The notes under the pieces were generated by a model. That model searched no databases. It worked only from the letters and a program-made list of their open reading frames with translations, and had not been told where the DNA came from. A DNA stretch of 8,066 nt, taken from Acidobacteriota bacterium (GTDB lineage Bacteria > Acidobacteriota > Blastocatellia > Pyrinomonadales > Pyrinomonadaceae). Positions 1-4,794 of the stretch are shown here, piece by piece. Position numbers and translations under genes: made by a program. The stretch spans positions 1 to 8,066 of the forward strand of contig JAIVJP010000296.1 of assembly GCA_020199975.1 (NCBI GenBank). Direction: 5' to 3'. Numbering within the stretch: the stretch's first letter is position 1; every line of letters starts with the position of its first letter.

Positions 1-897
1 TCGTTGACTACCCGGCGGCGGGGGTATGGCTTTGAGCGCTGCATCGATCACGCTTCCCAGCAGGCTCGTACACGTGGAAGGCGCCAACATGTATGGGCTG
101 GCACTCAATGAAGTCGGCGTAAGAGTGATGCCGCCCTCAGCAGGCCGCGGTCCTGGTCGCAGCAAACTAAGCGCGAGTGCTCCGGCGTCAAGCGTGGAGA
201 GTATGTTCGCAGTTTGAAGCCGCTTGACAAGCTTGTCTTCGAGCTTCGCCGCCGCATCCTTGTCTTTTGCCTGAAGCTGGGCCAGCACCTGGGCCAGGGC
301 ACGGGAGTACTGACCTTGATCGAGCATCTGCTCAGCGTTTTGCAACGCAAGTCTGGGATCAAGTTGCGCAACCTGCGCCAGCAGACGTTCCTCAAGATTA
401 TCTTCGGAGTCAAAGCGCGAATTGCCAGTGGCGGCAGGTGGGGTTGGAGGGCGGGTCGCAGCTAGGAATTGATAAGCGAGCGTTGCATCGTGACGAGCGA
501 CGGCCAGTACCAACTCCTGACGAAGCTGGCCACCGGTTCCACCCCGATCAGGACCTCTACGCTCATCCTTGCCAGTACTCGCACTCGCATTTCGCATCAT
601 CTCAGCCACGCCCTCGCCGGCCAACGCGAATAGAGTGCGAGCACGTCCCTCATTGCGTCCCCAAAGCAAGTCGGCGGCGTCAATTTGGACCCGGACACGG
701 TTCTCAGGCATCCTCAGCAGTTGGGCCTCGTCAACAACCTGTTCGAGCAGAATGTAGGCCTTCTTTTCTTTCTCCGCTTTCTCCTTTTTTTGTTGCTCCT
801 CAGTAGGATTCAAGTTTGGATCTTCCTGGGCGGCGACCAAAGACACTGTCCCAAAAGTGAGCCCGAGAATGAAGAAGGTTGTCATCCAGATCTTCAT
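1..897 (-). CDS. Secreted alpha-helical protein of unknown function, C-terminus cut by window edge
   Basis: The frame is open for 299 codons from an ATG at 897 to the window edge without a stop, so the C-terminus is missing. A GAGG about 10 nt upstream of the ATG can act as ribosome binding site. Residues 1-23 form a signal peptide (charged start, hydrophobic FFILGLTFG core, VAA before Q24), so the product is probably exported. Residues 30-48 are very rich in K, E and Q. Residues 50-145 and 165-248 look like successive amphipathic helices, Ala/Leu/Gln-rich, resembling an alpha-solenoid (LAQVLAQLQAKDKDAAAKLE). Pro-rich linkers lie at 148-156 and 246-253, and another Pro run (IPPPPG) lies close to the edge. 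I recognise no catalytic motif. From memory, similar proteins occur in Blastocatellia-type Acidobacteriota as conserved hypotheticals; this is unverified. It is divergent from the peroxiredoxin-VOC gene. Confidence is high that it is a gene, low on any role. Confidence 0.82.
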   Translation of the reverse strand, partial: MKIWMTTFFILGLTFGTVSLVAAQEDPNLNPTEEQQKKEKAEKEKKAYILLEQVVDEAQLLRMPENRVRVQIDAADLLWGRNEGRARTLFALAGEGVAEMMRNASASTGKDERRGPDRGGTGGQLRQELVLAVARHDATLAYQFLAATRPPTPPAATGNSRFDSEDNLEERLLAQVAQLDPRLALQNAEQMLDQGQYSRALAQVLAQLQAKDKDAAAKLEDKLVKRLQTANILSTLDAGALALSLLRPGPRPAEGGITLTPTSLSASPYMLAPSTCTSLLGSVIDAALKAIPPPPGSQR

Positions 898-1140
898 GAA
901 TTCTTTACCTCGCTGACTGGTTGCAATAGATACCTGGCGCTGTTACAAAGTTTTGCCTGATAGACGCCAGACTATGGGGAAGAGTTTGGTATATAGTAAC
1001 TTGGAAGGGGAAAAAGGCGAAAACCGGAAAAAGGGAAAAAGGGTCAAGGCGAACGGGAAAAGAAACCAGAGGCCTCTAGAATGACAAACTAGATCAGTCA
1101 TACTTCAAAAACAGTCAGACGCGACGAAAGGTCAATGCAT
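898..1140. other. Divergent intergenic region with purine-rich tract
   Basis: This 243-nt spacer separates the minus-strand secreted protein from the plus-strand peroxiredoxin-VOC gene, so it should hold promoters for both. The plus strand from 1003 to 1065 has only about 7 pyrimidines in 63 bases, made of GGAAAAAGG-like blocks, with AAGGCGAA occurring twice (1014-1021 and 1046-1053). AGAGGCCTCT (1068-1077) is a perfect 10-bp palindrome just after it. I could not identify a convincing -35/-10 pair on either strand, and no small ORF stands out. Confidence 0.5.
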
Positions 1141-2085
1141 ATGCTTGAGACAGGAAAGCAGTTCCCGGATTTCTCTCTTCCGAACCAGGACGGGAAAACA
1201 GTGAAGCTCGGCGATTTCGCCGGCAAATGGTTGGTAGTCTACTTTTATCCGAAAGACGATACGCCCGGTTGCACGATTCAGGGAAAATCTTTCACGGCTA
1301 GCAAGGAAGACTTCGAGGCCGCGGGAATTTCAGTCGTCGGCGTCAGCCAGGACGATGTTGCCTCACATAAGGACTTCTGCAACAAGTTTGGTTTCACAAT
1401 CGACTTGCTTGCCGATACGAATGCGGAGTTGCTCAAGATCTGCGGGATAGGCCAAAGTGACTACAAAGGCACGATGTATTGGGACCGCACCTCGATCGTA
1501 GTGGATCCAAAAGGCGTGGTGCGCAAGGTTTACGAAAAGGTCAGCCCCCAGGGCCACGAGCAGACCCTCCTTGCTGACATTCAACAAATGCAGAAACTTG
1601 ACAGGAGTAAGCCAATGACTAGTTCAGTAAAGCCCATCCCCCAGGGCTACCACTCGGTTACACCGTATTTGATCATTAAGGACGCGGCCGCCGCGATTGA
1701 GTTTTATAAAACGGCGTTTGGCGCTATTGAGCTGTTACGCATGCCACAGCCAGACGGAAAAATCGGCCATGCTGAGATTAAGATAGGCGATTCGCCGATC
1801 ATGCTCGCTGACGAGTTTCCGGAGATGAAATACGTGAGTCCGCAAACGCTCGGTGGCTCACCCGTGTCTCTGATGATTTATGTGGAGGATGTAGACACGG
1901 TTTTCGAGCGCGCCATTGTTGGCGGGGCGTTGGAGCAGAAGCCGGTGGAGGATAAATTCTACGGCGACCGCAGTGGCAGTCTCATCGATCCCTTTGGACA
2001 CGTCTGGCACATCGCCACTCACAAAGAAGACGTAACTCCGGAAGAGATGGAGAAACGCGCCAAGTCTGCGCACAGCGGAAGTTGA
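1141..2085 (+). CDS. PrxQ/Bcp-type peroxiredoxin fused to a PhnB-like VOC (glyoxalase-fold) domain
   Basis: One uninterrupted frame encodes 314 residues from the ATG at 1141. Residues 1-150 are an AhpC/TSA-fold peroxiredoxin of the PrxQ/Bcp type, reducing H2O2 and organic hydroperoxides in the cytoplasm. PxxxTxxC is intact (P37, T41, peroxidatic C44 in YPKDDTPGCT), as is the active-site Arg (R116 in DRTSIVVD). The usual PrxQ resolving Cys five residues after the peroxidatic one is Lys (K49); other cysteines are C80 and C101. Residues 159-314 are a full PhnB-like VOC domain (GYHSVTPYLI, GHAEIKIGDSPIMLADE, DPFGHVWHIATHKEDV). Start choice: AAAGG (1127-1131) is 9 nt from the 1141 ATG but only 3 nt from the ATG at 1135, and M-L-E-T-G fits Bcp starts. 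At the junction an internal AGGAG (1603-1607) precedes ATG 1615, so VOC may also be made separately. Domain calls are firm; whether the fused product is real biology, a recent stop loss or an assembly error cannot be decided here. Confidence 0.9.
   Translation: MLETGKQFPDFSLPNQDGKTVKLGDFAGKWLVVYFYPKDDTPGCTIQGKSFTASKEDFEAAGISVVGVSQDDVASHKDFCNKFGFTIDLLADTNAELLKICGIGQSDYKGTMYWDRTSIVVDPKGVVRKVYEKVSPQGHEQTLLADIQQMQKLDRSKPMTSSVKPIPQGYHSVTPYLIIKDAAAAIEFYKTAFGAIELLRMPQPDGKIGHAEIKIGDSPIMLADEFPEMKYVSPQTLGGSPVSLMIYVEDVDTVFERAIVGGALEQKPVEDKFYGDRSGSLIDPFGHVWHIATHKEDVTPEEMEKRAKSAHSGS
1603..1617 (+). promoter_or_regulatory. Internal Shine-Dalgarno and ATG for the VOC domain
   Basis: AGGAG at 1603-1607 is followed after 7 nt by an in-frame ATG at 1615-1617. 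The protein starting there (MTSSVKPIPQGYHSVTPYLI) begins the way stand-alone PhnB-like VOC proteins do. The site sits exactly in the linker after the peroxiredoxin domain. It is a better ribosome binding site than the one at the start of the whole ORF, which suggests that the VOC part was, or still is, a separately translated gene. Confidence 0.65.
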
Positions 2086-2122
2086 ACTACCGCACCGCTC
2101 TTACCGATCAGGACTGACCTTA

Positions 2123-2338
2123 TCAGGATAGCCTGGTAGGTTCCGGCGATTCGGGATCTATCATGGGCATGGGCGTGGTGGGTTCACCTACCGGAGCGGC
2201 CGGTTCTTCATCTGGCGGTATCGGAACCGGATTTGGCGGTGGCGAAGGATCCGGATCCATCGGATCGTAAGGATGTGTAGGCGTCTCGTCAGGTCTTTCA
2301 CCTGGACGCCAGGGCTCTTTTTCCGGATCTCGACTCAA
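2123..2338 (-). CDS. Small proline-rich acidic protein, TTG start
   Basis: This ORF encodes 71 residues, 24 of them proline, with many Asp/Glu and runs such as DPDPSPPPNPVPIPP. There is no signal peptide, membrane segment or cysteine, so it is expected to be an extended, largely disordered cytoplasmic protein. The start is a TTG at 2338; it is chosen because GAGGTG (minus strand, 2344-2349) sits 5 nt upstream, an excellent Shine-Dalgarno match, and the only later Met (residue 27) would remove the N-terminal third. It lies 81 nt downstream of the Lys-rich protein on the same strand, with a stable hairpin between them. I recognise no family. A proline-rich ORF can arise by chance in GC-rich DNA, but the strong ribosome binding site and sharply biased composition argue for a real gene. 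Confidence 0.6.
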   Translation of the reverse strand: MSRDPEKEPWRPGERPDETPTHPYDPMDPDPSPPPNPVPIPPDEEPAAPVGEPTTPMPMIDPESPEPTRLS

Positions 2339-2363
2339 CTTCTCACCTCATGTTTTTGCACAT

Positions 2364-2400
2364 GAAAGGGCGCGTTGCTTGGCAGCGCCCTTTCCTTTTT
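2364..2400 (+). terminator. Rho-independent terminator (plus-strand orientation)
   Basis: GAAAGGGCGC (2364-2373) and GCGCCCTTTC (2385-2394) form a perfect 10-bp stem with an 11-nt loop, followed by CTTTTT at 2395-2400. The T-run is on the plus-strand side only, so it would stop plus-strand transcription, most simply read-through from the peroxiredoxin-VOC gene ending at 2085. That transcript would be antisense to the whole proline-rich gene. In the minus direction the hairpin lacks a U-run but still lies in the leader of the proline-rich gene. Confidence 0.7.
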
Positions 2401-2419
2401 AGGCTTGTCTACTTTCGCT

Positions 2420-2869
2420 TTATTCAGCCCCTGAACTGCCGTCGTCTTTGTTCTGGTCAGTTTTCTTTTCGGTCTCTTGCTCGATTCCCACGGCCTTGCT
2501 GCCGGATTCAGCTGCGCCCTTGATTGCGCCTACTGCGGCACCTGCTGCGGCGCCGGTAAGTACTGACTTCGCTGCTTCCTTTGCCCGGCTAAGAATGGCC
2601 TTTGAAGGTCGCTTCTTCCCAGACTTCTTTGTCGAGGTCCGCTTGGCCGAAGCTCTACGTTTGGTAGAGGCTTGCGTGGTTGAAGCTCTTTTACGGCTAC
2701 CAGTTCCACTACGCTTCTTTCTGGAAGTCGTGCTGGACTTCCTGCCGGCGGCTTTCTTAGTACCCTTTGTACCCTTTTTCGATCTGCTCGAACTAGTCGA
2801 TCCACTCGCAGATCGCCTCTTGCTCGATTTCTTCGCGGCCGACCGTTTACGTGCTTTTGTTGTTGGCAT
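2420..2869 (-). CDS. Histone H1-like Lys/Arg/Ser-rich protein with glycine-zipper-like segment
   Basis: This encodes 149 residues with a three-part composition. Residues 1-92 are dominated by K, R, S, T and A (TTKARKRSAAKKSSKRR, RKKRSGTGSRKRAS), like the basic tails of bacterial histone H1-like proteins, and suggest DNA or RNA binding. Residues 93-127 form a helix with small-residue repeats (TGAAAGAAVGAIKGAA) resembling a glycine zipper, which could pack helices or touch a membrane. Residues 128-149 are acidic and polar (EQETEKKTDQNKDDGSSGAE). There is no signal peptide. The start is supported by AGGAG (minus, 2876-2880) 6 nt before the ATG. It lies between the lmo0937-type gene upstream and the proline-rich gene downstream, all on the minus strand. 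A nucleoid-associated or stress-packaging role is inferred from composition alone. Long frames on the opposite strand here are shadows of this repetitive codon usage. Confidence 0.85.
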   Translation of the reverse strand: MPTTKARKRSAAKKSSKRRSASGSTSSSRSKKGTKGTKKAAGRKSSTTSRKKRSGTGSRKRASTTQASTKRRASAKRTSTKKSGKKRPSKAILSRAKEAAKSVLTGAAAGAAVGAIKGAAESGSKAVGIEQETEKKTDQNKDDGSSGAE

Positions 2870-3148
2870 GCTCTTCTCCTCAATCGCCCCTTCGGGTAGG
2901 TTGACTCCCGAACCGGGACCGCGGCAACGGTCGCTAATGCCGTCGCGAGTTTCCCGGCTAATTATGCGATGTTAAACGCGCTGGCCGCAGAAGCCACCAG
3001 CGTGCCACAAAGCAACGCCCTCCATTGCTGAAGAAGCGTTGCCTGTTGTGGACTACGCTCTAGTGTTTCCACCAGGGCTTCTCAAGAAGATCGGCGAGGT
3101 TGGCAATCTTCTCCTGTTTTCGACAGACGCTAAGTTAGTGCGATGTGT
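2870..3148. other. Intergenic region upstream of the Lys-rich gene
   Basis: The 279-nt gap holds no ORF I can support on either strand. On the minus strand a hairpin with 6-bp arms (2891-2896 and 2907-2912, TTCGGG/CCCGAA, 10-nt loop) sits about 11 nt upstream of the AGGAG of the Lys-rich gene and could affect its translation. CATAAT in the minus-strand reading of 2957-2962 is a possible -10 box, but no good -35 lies at proper spacing, so I do not annotate a promoter. Confidence 0.35.
3085..3112 (-). terminator. Possible weak terminator hairpin after lmo0937-type gene
   Basis: The arms at 3085-3093 and 3104-3112 pair over 9 bp (one G-T type wobble) with a 10-nt loop, about 36 nt downstream of the stop of the lmo0937-type gene. 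There is no U-run on the minus strand after it; on the plus side CCTGTTTT follows. It may only be a transcript-end or stability hairpin, or chance. Confidence 0.25.
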
Positions 3149-3301
3149 TTATACCACGGGTCCTCTTCGCCCTGATACAAGATTGATGACCAGGATGACG
3201 AGCGCCACGAGTAAAAGAAGGTGAATCAGGTTGCCACCGACGCTTCCGATGAAGCCGAGCAGCCACAGCACCAGTAGAATCACGAGAATTGTCCACAACA
3301 T
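3149..3301 (-). CDS. lmo0937 family (DUF5670) mini membrane protein
   Basis: A 50-codon ORF plus TAA stop, below usual ORF length cut-offs, starts at ATG 3301. The sequence begins MLWTILVILLVLWLLGFIGS and continues VGGNLIHLLLLVALVILVIN before ending LVSGRRGPVV. This matches the lmo0937-type pattern from memory: two hydrophobic helices (about residues 3-19 and 25-43) joined by a Gly-rich turn with GGNLIH, and a short basic tail after LVSGRR. The product is an inner-membrane hairpin of unknown function, usually about 50 residues long. AAAGGAG lies 9 nt upstream of the ATG. Members of this family often sit near stress-response genes (known association); here it heads a minus-strand set with the Lys-rich and proline-rich proteins, in line with an envelope/nucleoid stress role (inference). 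Confidence 0.88.
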   Translation of the reverse strand: MLWTILVILLVLWLLGFIGSVGGNLIHLLLLVALVILVINLVSGRRGPVV

Positions 3302-3395
3302 ACGCGAAGACTCCTTTGCCAGAATTTACCCCCTTGTTTCAAACCAGTAATTCTCCCTGTGCTTGTGCAATGGTTATGCCAACCGTCGAAGAGTC

Positions 3396-3458
3396 GCGTT
3401 TGTACGCATAATTACGCACACCAGCGCCTTTGGCCGCGTAATTAAACAGCGTTTGTAC
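3396..3458. repeat. Nested direct and inverted repeats, candidate operator
   Basis: GCGTTTGTAC occurs at 3396-3405 and again at 3449-3458, 53 bp apart, in the same orientation. Between them TAATTACGC (3409-3417) and GCGTAATTA (3436-3444) form a perfect 9-bp inverted repeat with an 18-nt spacer. The arrangement lies 95-160 bp upstream of the lmo0937-type start and about 155-215 bp upstream of the predicted DUF2911 promoter, so it could be a regulator binding region for the former. No family of regulator can be named. Confidence 0.4.
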
Positions 3459-3613
3459 ACAGGTCCACCGGCGCGTGCATTAGAACCGTTCGCTTTCGAC
3501 ATATGGGCCAAAAACAATTCGTGCGGAATCGAGTCAGGAAAAAAGAGCGAACTGGACCAACCTTAGGAGAAGGACTGTGTCACGCGTGCGCTGTCGAAAT
3601 CTCCACTCGGAGT

Positions 3614-3643
3614 TTGGCTTTTCGGCTTCGCGCGTACTACAAT
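3614..3643 (+). promoter_or_regulatory. Sigma70-type promoter for the DUF2911 gene
   Basis: The -35 candidate TTGGCT (3614-3619, 4 of 6 matches to TTGACA) and the -10 candidate TACAAT (3638-3643, 5 of 6 matches to TATAAT) are separated by 18 nt. Transcription would begin near 3650, giving a leader of about 48 nt before the ATG at 3698. Confidence 0.5.
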
Positions 3644-3697
3644 GGCGTCACAGAACCTGCTACCGTCCGAAAAATGAAGTAATCAGGAGAAATTGAA

Positions 3698-4654
3698 ATG
3701 AATACGCGTGAAAATTTCTTTCGCTATAGCACTGCCTCCCTCGTTCTACTTCTGGCGCTCAGCGCCGTTGTTCTGGCGCAGACAGCTTTGCGACTGCCGC
3801 GTCCGAGCCAAAAAGCAAGCGTCATGCAGACGGTTGGAGTCACGGACATCACAATCACCTATAGCCGTCCGGGAGTGAAGGGTCGCAAGATCTGGGGCGA
3901 CGCACCGGCAGGCACCGCGCCGGGCACTGCGACCTTAGACGACGCCAGGGCGCGAGCGAAAGACGCCCCGATCGTGCCCTTCGGACATGTCTGGCGCACG
4001 GGCGCAAACGAAGCCACGATGTTTGAAGTGAGCGACGGCGTACTGATCAACGGGCAGCCGCTCGCGGCCGGGCGCTACAGCCTGCACACCATTCCTGCAA
4101 AGGATGGGGAGTGGACGATCATCTTCAATAGTGACGCCGGGCAATGGGGAAGCTTTTCTTACGACGAGAAGAAAGACGTGCTTCGCGTTAAGGCCAAGCC
4201 CCAGATGGTTGCCGATAACCAGGAGTGGTTGATCTACAGTTTTGATCCCGTGACCGAAAATTCCGCCCAAGTCAACATTCGTTGGGAGAAGGTGAGTGTG
4301 CCCTTCACGGTCGAAGTCAAGGACGTGAAAGCGCTCGCGATAGAGAAAGCCCGAGCCTCCCTCGCCGCGGCGAAGCCTGACGATTGGCAAATTCGCGCGC
4401 AGGCCGCTAATTTCGCACTCCAGAACAAAGTAAATACGGAAGAGGCGATGCAGTGGCTCGATCAATCAATCAAGATCAAGGAGACGTTCAACAACATGGG
4501 CCTCAAAGCGCGGACGCTCGCCGAGCAGGGCAAGACTGCGGAAGCAGTCGCCGCCGGTGAGAAGGCGATTCAACTCGGGAAGGCAGCCAACGCCAACGCG
4601 CAGGCGCTGGCCGACCTGGAAAAGCGTGTGGCAGAGTGGAAATCGAAGATGTGA
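3698..4654 (+). CDS. Secreted DUF2911 protein with C-terminal helical (TPR-like) region
   Basis: The ORF encodes 318 residues. Residues 1-27 are a signal peptide (hydrophobic SLVLLLALSAVVLA, cleavage before Q28), so the protein is exported. The DUF2911 domain covers roughly residues 31-208, with its hallmark stretches LRLPRPSQKASVMQTVGVTD, ITYSRPGVKGRKIWGD, VWRTGANEAT (98-107) and LAAGRYSLHTIPAKDGEWTI. An insert of about 23 residues rich in A, D, P and T (69-91) separates GRKIWGD from VPFGHVWRTG; I believe this variant is common in Acidobacteriota. Residues 212-318 are all-helical with two TPR-like hairpins (ARASLAAAKPDDWQIRAQAA; ARTLAEQGKTAEAVAAGEKA). The molecular function of DUF2911 is unknown. 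The start is set by AGGAG (3685-3689), 8 nt before the ATG. It has its own promoter and stands alone, convergent with ettA. Confidence 0.93.
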   Translation: MNTRENFFRYSTASLVLLLALSAVVLAQTALRLPRPSQKASVMQTVGVTDITITYSRPGVKGRKIWGDAPAGTAPGTATLDDARARAKDAPIVPFGHVWRTGANEATMFEVSDGVLINGQPLAAGRYSLHTIPAKDGEWTIIFNSDAGQWGSFSYDEKKDVLRVKAKPQMVADNQEWLIYSFDPVTENSAQVNIRWEKVSVPFTVEVKDVKALAIEKARASLAAAKPDDWQIRAQAANFALQNKVNTEEAMQWLDQSIKIKETFNNMGLKARTLAEQGKTAEAVAAGEKAIQLGKAANANAQALADLEKRVAEWKSKM

Positions 4655-4677
4655 TGGCCCAGGAGTGACGATTAGAT

Positions 4678-4732
4678 GAGTTAACAGCAATAGTTAGCTC
4701 GTGGCTGTCGCGGATTCCAGTATCCGCAGATT
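4678..4732 (+). terminator. Two consecutive hairpins after the DUF2911 gene
   Basis: GAGTTAAC (4678-4685) pairs with GTTAGCTC (4693-4700) over 8 bp with one wobble and a 7-nt loop. GCGGAT (4710-4715) pairs with ATCCGC (4722-4727) over a 6-nt loop and is followed by AGATTT. They lie 24-75 nt past the stop at 4654. There is no clean T-run, so they are candidate transcript-end structures rather than a classical intrinsic terminator. Confidence 0.35.
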
Positions 4733-4794
4733 TCACAGATGTACGATCCTTCCGCCCTGCGCCTGCTCTGTATAAATCTGCGTAATCTGCGGAT
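4722..4794. repeat. Inverted AATCTGCG-type repeat in the convergent spacer
   Basis: ATCCGCAGATT (4722-4732) is the exact reverse complement of AATCTGCGGAT (4784-4794). Similarity extends inwards: the right arm carries the octamer twice in tandem (AATCTGCG at 4775-4782 and 4784-4791, 9-bp period), and the left arm has the matching CAGAT at 4736-4740. The right arm runs into the ettA stop codon. Similar ATCTGYGTAATCTGYGGAT sequences are, to my memory, scattered through genomes of several phyla, so this may be a copy of a dispersed element as well as a bidirectional transcript end. Confidence 0.55.

Larger units (their letters stand above)
3302..3697. other. Divergent intergenic region with repeats
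   Basis: This is a 396-nt spacer between the minus-strand lmo0937-type gene and the plus-strand DUF2911 gene. It contains an inverted repeat (3409-3444), a 10-bp direct repeat (3396-3405, 3449-3458) and a sigma70-type promoter (3614-3643). Two short plus-strand frames (3363-3566 from GTG and 3577-3696 from GTG) are open, but their composition gives no sign of a real protein. No RNA gene was recognised. Confidence 0.5.

Noticed and set aside
267..806. Long plus-strand frame opposite the secreted helical protein
   Set aside because: The minus-strand frame is open across 1-897, has a signal peptide and helical heptad-like composition. The plus frame reads as Arg/Pro/His-rich shadow.
1135..1140. 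Peroxiredoxin start at ATG 1135
   Set aside because: The AAAGG is only 3 nt away, too close, while it is 9 nt from ATG 1141. The difference is just two residues.
2448..2975. Long plus-strand frame opposite the Lys-rich gene
   Set aside because: It is the mirror of the repetitive Lys/Arg/Ser codons, has no convincing ribosome binding site and extends beyond the real gene into the intergenic region. The minus-strand gene has a strong AGGAG and a sensible protein.
3012..3045. GCAACGC/GCGTTGC hairpin in the intergenic region
   Set aside because: The 17-nt loop and lack of a T-run on either side make it weak; likely chance pairing.
3363..3566. 67-codon plus-strand frame in the intergenic region, GTG start
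   Set aside because: No Shine-Dalgarno, mixed composition without domain features, and it runs through the inverted and direct repeats.
3935..4465. 176-codon minus-strand frame inside the DUF2911 gene
   Set aside because: The plus strand encodes a recognisable DUF2911 domain with signal peptide over the same stretch.
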